Source: Aldehydirespirator sp965205155
GTDB taxonomy: Bacteria > Actinomycetota > Acidimicrobiia > Acidimicrobiales > Aldehydirespiratoraceae
NCBI GenBank assembly: GCA_965205155.1
Contig: OZ242033.1
Location: 3,286,001-3,350,000, forward strand
DNA: 64,000 nucleotides
Reading direction: 5' to 3'
Shown here: in pieces, positions 49,483-58,988 of the stretch
Numbering within the stretch: position 1 is the stretch's first letter
How the letters are laid out: each line of letters starts with the position of its first letter
Translations under genes and position numbers: made by a program
Notes under the pieces: generated by a model
What the model saw: the letters and a program-made list of their open reading frames with translations, nothing else
Databases searched by the model: none
Told to the model about the DNA's origin: nothing

Positions 49483-52467
49483 GTGACAACGACTGCTGGT
49501 GGTGCAGCTCTCAAGGCCGCCATCGAGGACGGACCGGCAGGAAGCGCCCCCACCCGCATCCAGGTGAGCACCGCCGGTCACCCCGACGAGGAGCGGATCG
49601 TGGCCGCGGCCGCCGAACTCGGCGTGGCCGGGATGCGCGGCTGCCGTCGCTGGACGGTGTACCACCTCGACGGGAACCTCACCCCCGGCGACATCGAGCG
49701 GCTCTGCCGCGAGGTGCTGGTCGACCCCGTGACCGACAACGCGGTGGTCGGCCCGACGGCCGCCACGGCCCACGTGGTGGAGGTGGCGCCGGTCGCAGGC
49801 GTCACCGACCCGGTGGCCCGCGAACTGGAACGGGCCGCCGCCACCCTGGGCCTCGGACCGTTGAGAGCGGCGACCGCCCGCCGCTACGAGTTGAGCGGCG
49901 ACCTCGACGACGCCGACATCGCGGTGCTGACCCGACGGCTGCTGGCCAACCCGACCATCGAGTGCAGCAGCCGTGACGAGCTGGCGCCGACCTTCTCGCC
50001 CGTGGCTGCAGCCGGGCCGGCCGTCGCCACCGTCCGGCTGGCCGGCCTGAACGACGACGAACTGGCCGACCTCAGCCGGTACCGGCTGCTCTCTCTGGAC
50101 ACCAGCGAGATGCGAGCCATCCAGGCTCATTTCACCTCGATGGGCCGCGACCCCACCGACGCCGAACTCGAGACTCTGGCCCAGACCTGGTCCGAGCACT
50201 GCGCCCACAAGACATTCAAGGCTCGCATCCGGCTCACGCACACCCGCGCCGGCGGCCAGACCGAGGTCTCCGACCACGATGGCCTGCTCGCCGCCCTGCG
50301 CCGGGCCACCGACGAGCTCGACATCGCCTGGCTCAGATCGGTGTTCGTCGACAACGCCGGGATCATCGCCTTCGACGACCGCCTCGACCTGGCCATCAAG
50401 GTCGAGACCCACAACCATCCCTCCGCGCTGGAGCCCTTCGGCGGGGCCAACACCGGTGTGGGCGGCGTGGTGCGGGACATCCTGGGGGTGTCGGCCCGGC
50501 CCATCGCCTGCACCGACGTGCTGTGCTTCGGACCCGCCGACCTCGACGAGAGTGACCTGCCCGCCGGCGTGCTGCATCCCCGCCGCATCCGCGACGGCGT
50601 GGTGGCCGGCATCGGCGACTACGGCAACAAACTGGGCCTGCCCACCGTGAACGGCGCGGTGTTGTACGACCGCGGCTACGTGGCCAACCCGCTGGTGTTC
50701 TGCGGGGCGGTGGGCCTGCTGCCGTCGGGCTCGCACCCCACCGAGCCCCGCTCGGGCGACCGGATCGTGGTGATCGGCGGCCGGACCGGCCGGGACGGCA
50801 TCCACGGCGCCACCTTCTCGTCCGCCGGCCTGGACGCCGCCGTCGTGGCGCGGGCCGGTTCGGCCGTGCAGATCGGCGACCCGATCACCGAGAAGGGCTG
50901 CATCGAGGTTGTGGAGCGAGCCCGCGACCTCGGCTTGTACAACGCCATCACCGACTGCGGCGCAGGGGGACTGTCCTCCGCGGTGGGCGAGATGGGAGCC
51001 GACCTCGGCGCCGTGGTCGACCTCGCCGCCGCGCCGCTGAAGTACCCGGGCCTGCAGCCCTGGGAGATCTGGGTGTCGGAGGCCCAGGAGCGGATGGTCC
51101 TCGCCGTGCCCGCGCTCAACGTCCAACGCCTTCAGCGGCTGTGCGACGAGTGGAGCGTGGAGATGAGCGACATCGGCTCGTTCAGCTCCGACCGGCGGCT
51201 CGTGGTCCGCCACGGCCACCTGGACGTGATCGACCTGCCCATGTCGCTGCTGCACGACGGTCTGCCCCGGCGAACCATGGTCGCCATCCACCGCGACCGG
51301 GCGGTGTCCACCGGCCGTCCAGGCGCTCTCGACGGGATCGACCCGGCGGAGCTGGTGCTCGGCCTGCTGTCGCACCCCAACGTGTGCTCCCGGGAGTCGA
51401 TCGTGCGCACCTACGACCACGAGGTGCGGGGCGGCACCGTGGTCCGCCCCCTGGTGGGGCCGGGCGCCGACGGCCCCGCCGACGCCGCGGTGCTGAAGCC
51501 CCTGGGCACCTGGGAGCACGACATGGCGGTGGCCCTCGCGGTCGGCGTCGCCCCACGGATCACCGCTCTAGATCCCTGGTCCATGGCTCTGCACGCCATC
51601 GACGAGGCCTTCCGCAATCTGGTCGCCGTGGGCGCCGACCCCGACCGGGTCGCGCTGCTCGACAACTTCTGCTGGGGCGACCCAAGCCTTCCGGACCGGC
51701 TCGGATCGCTGGTGCGGGCCGTGCAGGGCTGCATCGAGGGCTCCGGCCGCTACCGGGCGCCCTTCGTCTCGGGCAAGGACAGCCTCTACAACGAATTCGA
51801 GGGCGTGGCCGTGCCCGGCACGCTGCTGATCTCGGCCGTCGGCGTCGTCGCCGATCTGAACCGGGCCGTTACCAGCGCCCTCGGTGGCGCGGGCCGCGAC
51901 CTGTGGCTTGTCGGCCGGGGCTCGCCCCGCCTCGGCGGATCGCTGGCCGCAGAGATGCTCGGCATCGGCGACACCCGCGTCCCCGAGCCCGTAGACGATC
52001 CACTGCACCGGTACCGGGCCGTTCACACCCTGATCGCCGAAGGCCGCGTCGGCGCGGCCCACGATGTCAGCGACGGCGGAGTGGCGGTGGCGCTGGCCGA
52101 GATGGCCATCGGCGGCGGCATGGGCCTGCGAGCCACCATCCCGTGCGATGCGTCAGGCCCCGACGGCGCCTGCAGCCCGATTGCGGCACTGGTCAACGAG
52201 GCGCCGGGCCAGCTGGTTCTGGAGTCACCCGCCGGCGAGCGGGACGCGGTGGCAGCGACGCTAGGCCGGTTCGGCCGCCGCATCGGGACGGTCACCGGAT
52301 CCGATGAGATCGAGATCCGAGTGGGCGAGCCGGGCGACGCCGGCCGCGACCATGCCGAACACGGCGGGGCCCGGGACGACGGGAGCACCGGCGGCGAGGA
52401 CGCCCGGGTAACGATCACCCTGGAGGCGGCGAGGCGGGCCTTCGGATGCGGCAGCGCGAGGCCATGA
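49483..52467 (+). CDS. purSL: phosphoribosylformylglycinamidine synthase, PurS-PurS-PurL fusion (PurSL)
   Basis: 994 aa. Converts FGAR to FGAM with ATP and ammonia from PurQ. Residues ~24-100 (VSTAGHPDEERIVAAAAELG ... DPVTDNAVVG) and ~102-165 (ELERAAATLGLGPL ... RLLANPTIE) are two PurS-like units; the PurL part runs from ~190. TWSEHCAHKTF at 235-245 holds the active-site His, followed by KVETHNHPSALEPFGGANTG (in parts) and DCGAGGLSSAVGEMG. Typical actinobacterial PurL (~760 aa) has PurS as a separate ~80 aa protein. The GTG start is leaderless-type; the stop overlaps purQ as ATGA. Confidence 0.93.
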   Translation: MTTTAGGAALKAAIEDGPAGSAPTRIQVSTAGHPDEERIVAAAAELGVAGMRGCRRWTVYHLDGNLTPGDIERLCREVLVDPVTDNAVVGPTAATAHVVEVAPVAGVTDPVARELERAAATLGLGPLRAATARRYELSGDLDDADIAVLTRRLLANPTIECSSRDELAPTFSPVAAAGPAVATVRLAGLNDDELADLSRYRLLSLDTSEMRAIQAHFTSMGRDPTDAELETLAQTWSEHCAHKTFKARIRLTHTRAGGQTEVSDHDGLLAALRRATDELDIAWLRSVFVDNAGIIAFDDRLDLAIKVETHNHPSALEPFGGANTGVGGVVRDILGVSARPIACTDVLCFGPADLDESDLPAGVLHPRRIRDGVVAGIGDYGNKLGLPTVNGAVLYDRGYVANPLVFCGAVGLLPSGSHPTEPRSGDRIVVIGGRTGRDGIHGATFSSAGLDAAVVARAGSAVQIGDPITEKGCIEVVERARDLGLYNAITDCGAGGLSSAVGEMGADLGAVVDLAAAPLKYPGLQPWEIWVSEAQERMVLAVPALNVQRLQRLCDEWSVEMSDIGSFSSDRRLVVRHGHLDVIDLPMSLLHDGLPRRTMVAIHRDRAVSTGRPGALDGIDPAELVLGLLSHPNVCSRESIVRTYDHEVRGGTVVRPLVGPGADGPADAAVLKPLGTWEHDMAVALAVGVAPRITALDPWSMALHAIDEAFRNLVAVGADPDRVALLDNFCWGDPSLPDRLGSLVRAVQGCIEGSGRYRAPFVSGKDSLYNEFEGVAVPGTLLISAVGVVADLNRAVTSALGGAGRDLWLVGRGSPRLGGSLAAEMLGIGDTRVPEPVDDPLHRYRAVHTLIAEGRVGAAHDVSDGGVAVALAEMAIGGGMGLRATIPCDASGPDGACSPIAALVNEAPGQLVLESPAGERDAVAATLGRFGRRIGTVTGSDEIEIRVGEPGDAGRDHAEHGGARDDGSTGGEDARVTITLEAARRAFGCGSARP

Positions 52468-53315
52468 CACGGCCACCCGTGCTGATCCCCCACGCTCCGG
52501 GAACCAACCGCGACCAGGAGGCAGCGGCGGCAGTGGAGGCCGCTGGCGGCGATCCCCGGATCGTGGCCGTCAAAGAGCTGATCGCACAACCGGGAAGGAT
52601 CTCGCGCTACGGCGCGGTGCTGCTGCCCGGCGGCTTCTCCTACGGCGACGCGCTGGGGGCCGGCGGGCGGCTGGCCCTGGAGATGCGAGCCTGGCTGGGC
52701 GACGAGTTGGCCGCCGCGGCCCGCTCGGGCCGTCCGATCCTCGGCATCTGCAACGGATTCCAGGCCCTCGTCAAGTCGGGACTGCTGAACACCCCCGCAG
52801 CACGCCCGTCCACCGGAACCGCCAACGGCCGCGGCCCGCAACGCGAGCAGACGGCCCCGTCCCCCGCGGCGCGCTCGTTCACCCTGGCCGCCAACGCCAG
52901 CGGCCGGTTCGAATGCCGCTGGGTGACTCTCAGAGTGGAGTCAGGCTGCCGGTCGAGCTGGCTGGAACCGTTGCGGGGGTCGATCATCCGCTGCCCTGTG
53001 GCTCACGGCGAGGGACGTCTGGCCGCCCGAGACCCGGCGGCGGTCGATGCCCTGGAGAAGACCGGCAGGGTCGCGTTCCGTTACCTGGCTTCAGGATCTG
53101 CCGAAGGCAACGGGATCGACCCCGCCGCCGGGACCTACCCGGCCAACCCCAATGGATCCGATCGCGACATCGCCGGTCTGTGCGACGCCACCGGCACGGT
53201 CGTGGGCCTTATGCCGCATCCCGAGGACCACATCGTCGACTGGCAGAGACCCTCCGGACGGCCCGGCGCCCGAGGATTGGCCCTGTTCAAAGCGCTGGTG
53301 GCCGCCGCCCGATGA
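52464..53315 (+). CDS. purQ: phosphoribosylformylglycinamidine synthase glutaminase subunit
   Basis: 283 aa; ATG 52464 overlaps the purSL stop. Class I glutaminase that supplies ammonia to PurSL: VLIPHAPGTNRDQEAAAAVE, GGFSYGDALGAGG, nucleophile Cys in ILGICNGFQALVKSGLL, and the C-terminal PHPEDH with His and Glu. It is longer than PurQ of the PurS-PurQ-PurL type (~225 aa), with an insert around 105-145 (NTPAARPSTGTANGRGPQ ...). Confidence 0.95.
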   Translation: MTRPPVLIPHAPGTNRDQEAAAAVEAAGGDPRIVAVKELIAQPGRISRYGAVLLPGGFSYGDALGAGGRLALEMRAWLGDELAAAARSGRPILGICNGFQALVKSGLLNTPAARPSTGTANGRGPQREQTAPSPAARSFTLAANASGRFECRWVTLRVESGCRSSWLEPLRGSIIRCPVAHGEGRLAARDPAAVDALEKTGRVAFRYLASGSAEGNGIDPAAGTYPANPNGSDRDIAGLCDATGTVVGLMPHPEDHIVDWQRPSGRPGARGLALFKALVAAAR

Positions 53316-53341
53316 CCGCTGTCTGCCAACTCCCTCCCACC

Positions 53342-53391
53342 GGAACTGGCAGCGGTGAGTGCCGGAATCAGCGTCCTGCGCTGCCAATTCA
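53342..53391. repeat. palindromic element A, copy 5, between purQ and purC
   Basis: 50 bp with ends GGAACTGGCAGC and GCTGCCAATTCA. A further half-site, CTGCCAACTCC, lies at 53323. It separates purQ from purC inside an otherwise overlapping operon. Confidence 0.85.
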
Positions 53392-53409
53392 CCCGAGGGT
53401 GACGGTCCC

Positions 53410-54396
53410 ATGATTGCGGCACCGGTGATCCACCCGTTCGCCGGGCTCTCCGACGCGGCTGCGGCCGAGTTGGGGCCGCTGTACCGGGGCAAGGTGCGCG
53501 ACGTCGTCAACCTTGGCGACCGTCTGGCGCTGGTGGCCACCGACCGCCTGTCGGCCTTCGACTACGTGCTGGGGCTGGTCCCCGGGCGGGGCCAGATCCT
53601 CAACCTGCTGTCGGCCTGGTGGTTCGAGCAGCTCAGCGACATCGTGACGTCGCAGATCGTGGCCGTGCCCGACCCCAACGTCTCCATCGTCGACAAGTGC
53701 GAGACCCTGCCGGTGGAGGTCGTGGTGCGGGGCTGCCTGACCGGCACCACCTCCACGTCGCTGTGGACCCGCTACCAAGCCGGCGAGCGACGCATCTACG
53801 GCATCGACTTCCCCGACGGGATGGCCAAGAACGACCCCCTGCCCAGCCCGGTCATCACCCCCACCACCAAGGCCGCAACCGGCCACGACCGACCCCTCAC
53901 CGAGGCCGAGGTCGTCTCGGAGGGCCATGTGGACGCCGACCGCTGGGATGAGGTCCGCACCACTGCGCTGGCGATCTTCGAGCGGGGCCGTGAGACCGCG
54001 GCCAGGTCAGGGCTGCTGTTGGTGGACACCAAGTACGAGTTCGGTACCGGCCCCGACGGCCGGCTCACGCTCATCGACGAGGTCCACACCCCGGACTCGT
54101 CGAGGTTCTGGCGACTCTCCTCGCTCCAGTCGCGCCGGAGAGACGGACTGGAGCCGCACAACCTCGACAAGGAGGTTGTGCGGCTGGCCTACATCGCCGA
54201 CGGCTACGACGGCGACGGCCCGCCCGATCCCCTCAGCGAGGCCCGGGCCGAGCAGGCAGCCGCCGTCTACCGGCAGGCCTACGAACTGCTCACCGGCGCG
54301 CCCCCGCAGCTGGCCGCCGGCCCGGCCGAGGACAGGGTCGTGACCGCGGTGCGGGCCTGGTCCCATCCCCGTCCCGTCGCGGGGCACGCGCGATGA
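53410..54396 (+). CDS. purC: SAICAR synthetase
   Basis: Joins aspartate to CAIR. 328 aa, the longer actinobacterial form. Landmarks: YRGKVRDVVNLGDRLALVATDRLSAFD (in parts), EVVVRGCLTGTTSTSLW, GIDFPDGMAKNDPLPSPVITPTTKA (in parts), LVDTKYEFG and IDEVHTPDSSRFW. ATG at 53410 lies just past element A copy 5; the stop overlaps purE. Confidence 0.97.
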   Translation: MIAAPVIHPFAGLSDAAAAELGPLYRGKVRDVVNLGDRLALVATDRLSAFDYVLGLVPGRGQILNLLSAWWFEQLSDIVTSQIVAVPDPNVSIVDKCETLPVEVVVRGCLTGTTSTSLWTRYQAGERRIYGIDFPDGMAKNDPLPSPVITPTTKAATGHDRPLTEAEVVSEGHVDADRWDEVRTTALAIFERGRETAARSGLLLVDTKYEFGTGPDGRLTLIDEVHTPDSSRFWRLSSLQSRRRDGLEPHNLDKEVVRLAYIADGYDGDGPPDPLSEARAEQAAAVYRQAYELLTGAPPQLAAGPAEDRVVTAVRAWSHPRPVAGHAR

Positions 54397-54941
54397 TGCG
54401 GACGGCGATGGAGGAGCAGAACCCGGGGGACTCCCCGGCTTCCCCGATGCCAGTCGGCGTGGTCATGGGCAGCCAGTCGGACTGGGCCACCATGCGCCGC
54501 TGCGCTGACGTGCTCACCCAGTTCGAGGTGGCCCACGAGTGCCGGGTGGTGTCGGCCCACCGCACGCCGGACCTCCTCGTCGAATACGCGCAGAGCGCCG
54601 AGGGTCGGGGACTCCAGGTCATCGTCGCCGGCGCGGGCGGGGCCGCCCACCTCCCCGGGATGCTGGCGGCCAACACCATCGTGCCGGTGATCGGAGTGCC
54701 CGTAGAGAGCCGGGCTCTCAAGGGAATGGACTCACTGCTGTCGATCGTCCAGATGCCGGCCGGGGTGCCGGTGGCCACCATGGCCATCGGTGAGGCCGGG
54801 GCGGCCAACGCCGGACTGCTGGCGGTGGCCATGCTGGCCCGCCACGACCCGGACCTGGCGTCAAGGCTGTCCGCCTACCGAGCTGCCCGAGCCGACCAGG
54901 TCCGGGCCACGGAACTGGACGCACGGGACAGCGCGCCATGA
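54393..54941 (+). CDS. purE: N5-CAIR mutase
   Basis: Moves the carboxyl of N5-CAIR to C4 (CAIR). 182 aa including a ~20-residue N-terminal extension. VGVVMGSQSDWATMRRCADVL (in parts), VVSAHRTPDLLVEYA with the catalytic His, AGAGGAAHLPGMLAA, and GVPVESRALKGMDSLLSIVQMP (in parts). ATG overlaps the purC stop as ATGA. Confidence 0.96.
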   Translation: MMRTAMEEQNPGDSPASPMPVGVVMGSQSDWATMRRCADVLTQFEVAHECRVVSAHRTPDLLVEYAQSAEGRGLQVIVAGAGGAAHLPGMLAANTIVPVIGVPVESRALKGMDSLLSIVQMPAGVPVATMAIGEAGAANAGLLAVAMLARHDPDLASRLSAYRAARADQVRATELDARDSAP

Positions 54942-54962
54942 CCCGTTACCTCCCCCCCAGCT

Positions 54963-55011
54963 GGAACTGGCAGCAAAACGCACGGTATGCGTGCAAAACG
55001 CTGCCAATTCC
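54963..55011. repeat. palindromic element A, copy 6, between purE and purK
   Basis: 49 bp: GGAACTGGCAGC, interior AAAACGCACGGTATGCGTGC, GCTGCCAATTCC. The interior carries CGTGCAAAAC, the inverse of GTTTTGCACG in copies 1 and 2. Confidence 0.88.
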
Positions 55012-55033
55012 TGCCGAGCCCTGCCCCTCACCT

Positions 55034-55082
55034 GGATCTGGCAGCAAAACGCACGGTATGCGTGCAAAACGCTGCCAATTCG
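55034..55082. repeat. palindromic element A, copy 7, between purE and purK
   Basis: 49 bp, interior identical to copy 6 in the same orientation; left end GGATCTGGCAGC, right end GCTGCCAATTCG. Copies 6 and 7 are 71 bases apart start to start, the same spacing as copies 1 and 2. Confidence 0.88.
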
Positions 55083-55107
55083 GCGACACCAGCCCGGCGG
55101 CAGTCCA

Positions 55108-56259
55108 GTGAGCGTGCTGCACCCGCCGTCGGTGGTCGGAATCGTGGGCGGCGGGCAGCTGGGCCGGATGCTGGCCCACACGGCGCAGCGGTTCGGCTAC
55201 CGGACCGCGGTACTCACCGGGGGCGCTGAGCGGACCCCCGCCGGCGCGGTCGCCGACATCGAGATCGCGGCCGCCTTCGACGACGCCGGCGCGGTACAGC
55301 GCTTCGTGGATTGCGCCGACGTGATCACCTGGGAGTTCGAGAACGTGGACCTGGGCGTGGCCGAAGCCGCGGCCTCTGCCGGGGTTCCGGTACGGCCCGG
55401 TCGCCACGTGGTCGAAGCGGCCGCCGACCGCCACGCGGAGAAGAGGGCCATCGTCAGCGCGGGAGTGCCGGTGGCGCCCTACCGGGAGGCGGCCAGCCCC
55501 GCCGAGCTGGCCGCCGCGCTGGCCGCGCTCAGTGGGCCCGTCATCTGCAAGACGGCCCGCGACGGCTACGACGGCAAGGGCCAGGTCCGCATCCCCAGCC
55601 GGCGGACGACGCCGGAGCCGCCGCCGGAGCCCGAGAAGATCTTCGCGGCCATGGGCTCCCGCCGGCTGATCGTGGAGCAGGAGGTTCGCTTCGACTGCGA
55701 GGTGTCGGTAGTGGTGGCCCGGGGCGCAGAGGGCGACGTCGCCGACCACGGCGTGATGGAGAACGTGCACGTCGACGGGATCCTGGACACGACCGTCACC
55801 CCGGCGCGCCTGCCGCCGGAGGTCGCAGGCGAGGCCCGGCTTCTCGCCACCCGGCTGGCCGAGCGCCTCGACGCAGTCGGCGTGCTGTGCGTCGAGATGT
55901 TCGTCGTCGGCACCGAACTGGTAGTCAACGAGATGGCACCGCGCCCCCACAACAGCGGCCACTGCACCCTCGAGGCGGCCGCGTCGAGCCAGTTCGAACA
56001 GCAGCTCCGAGCGGTGTGCGGGCTGCCCCTGGGCGACGGCGCCTGCCGGCCCGCGGCCATGGTCCAGCTCCTCGGCCACCTCTGGGCGGGCGGCGAGCCG
56101 GCCTGGGAACGGGCTCTGGCCGACCCAGGCGTGCATCTGCACCTCTACGGCAAGCGCGACGCCCGGCCCGGGCGCAAGATGGGCCACCTGACATGCGTCG
56201 ACTCCACCCCGGAGCTGGCTCTGAAGCGGGCTGTCGAGGCACGGGACCGGCTGCGATGA
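55108..56259 (+). CDS. purK: N5-carboxyaminoimidazole ribonucleotide synthetase
   Basis: ATP-grasp enzyme that carboxylates AIR with bicarbonate. The GTG at 55108 follows the element A pair and gives 383 aa. VVGIVGGGQLGRMLAHTAQRFG (in parts), CKTARDGYDGKGQVRI (ATP-binding loop), RLIVEQEVRFDCEVSVVVAR, and the metal site NEMAPRPHNSGHCTLEA are clear. Stop overlaps purF as ATGA. The PurK+PurE pair means the bacterial two-step route from AIR to CAIR. Confidence 0.96.
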   Translation: MSVLHPPSVVGIVGGGQLGRMLAHTAQRFGYRTAVLTGGAERTPAGAVADIEIAAAFDDAGAVQRFVDCADVITWEFENVDLGVAEAAASAGVPVRPGRHVVEAAADRHAEKRAIVSAGVPVAPYREAASPAELAAALAALSGPVICKTARDGYDGKGQVRIPSRRTTPEPPPEPEKIFAAMGSRRLIVEQEVRFDCEVSVVVARGAEGDVADHGVMENVHVDGILDTTVTPARLPPEVAGEARLLATRLAERLDAVGVLCVEMFVVGTELVVNEMAPRPHNSGHCTLEAAASSQFEQQLRAVCGLPLGDGACRPAAMVQLLGHLWAGGEPAWERALADPGVHLHLYGKRDARPGRKMGHLTCVDSTPELALKRAVEARDRLR

Positions 56260-57683
56260 GCAGCCTCGCATTCGACGGGCTCCGCGAGGAGTGCGGGGTT
56301 GTCGCGGTGTACACGCCCGGTCGCCACGCGGCCCGGATCGCCTTCTTCGGCCTGTACACCCTCCAGCACCGGGGCCAGGAGTCGGCCGGCATCGTCAGCT
56401 GCGACAACGGCACCGCTCACATGCACCGGGGCCCGGGACTGGTGGGCTCGATCTTCAACGAGGAGAACCTGTCCACCCTCCCCGGCGGCGCCGCCATCGG
56501 CCACAACCGCTACAGCACCACCGGCGGGTCCGGGCTGCGCAACATCCAGCCCCAGGTGATCGAGACCATCGACGGACCGCTGGCGGTGGCCCACAACGGC
56601 AACCTGATCAACTCGCCGCAACTGCGCCGCAGGCTGCTGGAGGCCGGGATCGGGCTCCAGACCTCGTCGGACACCGAGGTCATCCTCCAGCTGCTGGTCA
56701 CGGCCTCCGGCGACTGGCCCACCCGCATACGGACCCTCATGGCCCAGGCGGAGGGCGCCTACACGCTGACCATCCTCACCCGCGACGCGGTCTACGGGGT
56801 GCGGGACCCGTGGGGGTTCCGCCCGCTGGTCACCGGCCGGCTCGACGGCGGCTGGATGCTGGCGTCGGAGAGCTGCGCCCTGAACGTCAACGGCGCCGAG
56901 TTCACCGGCGAGGTCGCGCCGGGCGAGATCGTGCGGATCGACGGGGCCGGACCGGTGACCGAGCCGGGGGCGACGCCCCGCACGCCCTCGTTCTGCACGT
57001 TCGAGCAGATCTACTTCTCGCGCCCCGACAGCCGCCACAACGGCTCGCTGGTGCATGCGGTCCGCCAGCGGCTGGGCCGCCGCCTCGCGGTCGAGGCACC
57101 TGCTGAGGCCGACCTGGTGGTGCCGGTACCCGACTCGGGAACCCCGCAGGCGGTCGGGTACGCCCAGGAGTCCGGCCTGCCCTACACCGAGGGCCTCATC
57201 AAGAACCGCTACGTGGGCCGGACCTTCATCGAGCCGACCCAGGAGCAGCGCCACGCCGGCGTGTCGATGAAGTTCAACCCGCTGGGCGACAACCTGGCCG
57301 GCCGGCGGGTGGTGCTGGTCGACGACTCGATCGTGCGGGGCACTACCTCGGGGCCGCTGGTGCAGATGCTGCGCGACGCCGGGGCGACCGAGGTTCACGT
57401 CCGGGTGGCCTGCCCGCCCATCACCGACCCCTGCTACATGGGCGTCGACATGGCCAGCAAGCAGGAACTAATCGCCTCGGACAAGTCGGTTGCCGAGATC
57501 GGCGCCCACATCGGGGCCGACTCGCTGGCGTTCCTCTCGCTGCCGGGGATGATGGAGGCGCTCGAGGCCGACGACGGCTACTGCAACGCCTGCTTCACCG
57601 GTGTCTACCCGTTCGAGGCCGAGCAGTTCGTGCAGCTGGAGCTCGGGTCCAAGGACCGCTTCGCGTCGGTGTGGGGCGAATGA
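56256..57683 (+). CDS. purF: amidophosphoribosyltransferase
   Basis: Committed step of purine synthesis. 475 aa. The N-terminal nucleophile glutaminase begins at C13 after a short propeptide (REECGVVAVY), with GHNRYSTTGGSGLRNIQP and HNGNLINSPQL. The phosphoribosyltransferase domain has the PRPP motif VVLVDDSIVRGTTSG. A CNACFTG near the C-terminus could be part of the [4Fe-4S]-type ligand set found in Bacillus-type PurF. Overlaps purK. Confidence 0.97.
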   Translation: MSSLAFDGLREECGVVAVYTPGRHAARIAFFGLYTLQHRGQESAGIVSCDNGTAHMHRGPGLVGSIFNEENLSTLPGGAAIGHNRYSTTGGSGLRNIQPQVIETIDGPLAVAHNGNLINSPQLRRRLLEAGIGLQTSSDTEVILQLLVTASGDWPTRIRTLMAQAEGAYTLTILTRDAVYGVRDPWGFRPLVTGRLDGGWMLASESCALNVNGAEFTGEVAPGEIVRIDGAGPVTEPGATPRTPSFCTFEQIYFSRPDSRHNGSLVHAVRQRLGRRLAVEAPAEADLVVPVPDSGTPQAVGYAQESGLPYTEGLIKNRYVGRTFIEPTQEQRHAGVSMKFNPLGDNLAGRRVVLVDDSIVRGTTSGPLVQMLRDAGATEVHVRVACPPITDPCYMGVDMASKQELIASDKSVAEIGAHIGADSLAFLSLPGMMEALEADDGYCNACFTGVYPFEAEQFVQLELGSKDRFASVWGE

Positions 57684-57701
57684 GGGGAGCCTGAGAGGCC
57701 G

Positions 57702-58988
57702 ATGAGTTGCGTGCTGGTGGTGGGCGGCGGCGGCCGAGAGCACGCCTTGGTGTGGGCGCTGAGCCGGTCGGCTCACGTCGAGCGGCTGATCGCGGCGCCC
57801 GGCAATCCGGGCATCGCGGCCTGCGACCGGGCCGAGAACGCGCCGGTGGCGGCCGGTGACACCGCCGGCCTGGTCGAGCTGTGCCGCCGGGAGCGGGTCG
57901 ACCTGGTGGTGGTCGGCCCGGAGGGACCACTGGCCGCGGGCCTGGTCGACGCGCTGGGCGCGGCCGGAATCGCGGCGTTCGGCCCCGACGCTTCGTGCGC
58001 CCGTCTGGAAGCCTCCAAGGCCCACTGCAAGCAGTTCCTGATCGACAACCGGATCCCGACTGCGCCGGCCCGCATCTTCCGCGACGCCGGAGCGGCGCTG
58101 GCCCATCTGCGGACCCGGCCCGACGTGCCCGTGGTCAAGGCCTCCGGGTTGGCTGCGGGCAAGGGGGTGATCGTCCCGGCAAGTCGCGAGGAGGCCGCAG
58201 AGGCCGTCGAGGCCATGCTGGTGCGCGGTCGGTTCGGGGCGGCCGGTGAGGAGATCCTGCTGGAGGACCGTCTCGAGGGCCGGGAGTTGTCGGTGCTGGC
58301 CCTCTGCGACGGCGAGCGCTTCGCGGTGCTGCCGCCGGCCCAGGACCACAAGCGGCTGCTCGAGGGCGACCGCGGCCCCAACACCGGGGGCATGGGCGCG
58401 GTGGCGCCATCGCCGGCTGCGGGCCGCGAGCTGATCGCCGAGGTTTCCGAGCGGATTATCGCGCCGACGCTGGCCGGGCTGCGCCGGGCCGGAACCCCCT
58501 ACCGGGGCGTGCTGTACGCCGGCCTGATGCTGACTGACGACGGCCCCAAGGTGATCGAGTTCAACTGCCGCTTCGGGGATCCCGAGGCCCAGGCCGTGCT
58601 GCCGCTGCTGCGCAGCGACCCCTACGAGATCATGCTGGCCGGCGCGACCGGGTCCATCGCCGGCGTCGCCATCGACTGGTCGCCGGAGGCCTGCGTGGCG
58701 GTGGTGATGGCCTCGGCCGGGTACCCCGACGGCCGGGCCGACCCGGCTCCGATCCACGGGCTCGATGCTGCCGTCGAGGCGGGCTGCGTGGTGTTCCACG
58801 CCGGCACCGGCGCCATCGACGGCGTCCTGCACGCCACCGGGGGCCGGGTCCTGGCTGTCGCCGCGCTGGGATCCGACACCGAAGCCGCGGCCCGCAAGGC
58901 CCACCTCGGGGTCGCGGCCATCAGCTTCGAGGGCGCCCAGCACCGCGCCGACATCGGTCTGGCGCTCACGAAGACCCGGCAGACATGA
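57702..58988 (+). CDS. purD: phosphoribosylamine-glycine ligase
   Basis: ATP-grasp ligase joining phosphoribosylamine and glycine. 428 aa. VLVVGGGGREHALVWAL, VVVGPEGPLAAGLVDAL, VVKASGLAAGKGVIVP, GPNTGGMGAVAPSP and VIEFNCRFGDPEAQAVLP are the family motifs. GAGAGGCCG upstream of the ATG can serve as ribosome-binding site; 18 bases from purF. Stop overlaps purM. Confidence 0.97.
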   Translation: MSCVLVVGGGGREHALVWALSRSAHVERLIAAPGNPGIAACDRAENAPVAAGDTAGLVELCRRERVDLVVVGPEGPLAAGLVDALGAAGIAAFGPDASCARLEASKAHCKQFLIDNRIPTAPARIFRDAGAALAHLRTRPDVPVVKASGLAAGKGVIVPASREEAAEAVEAMLVRGRFGAAGEEILLEDRLEGRELSVLALCDGERFAVLPPAQDHKRLLEGDRGPNTGGMGAVAPSPAAGRELIAEVSERIIAPTLAGLRRAGTPYRGVLYAGLMLTDDGPKVIEFNCRFGDPEAQAVLPLLRSDPYEIMLAGATGSIAGVAIDWSPEACVAVVMASAGYPDGRADPAPIHGLDAAVEAGCVVFHAGTGAIDGVLHATGGRVLAVAALGSDTEAAARKAHLGVAAISFEGAQHRADIGLALTKTRQT

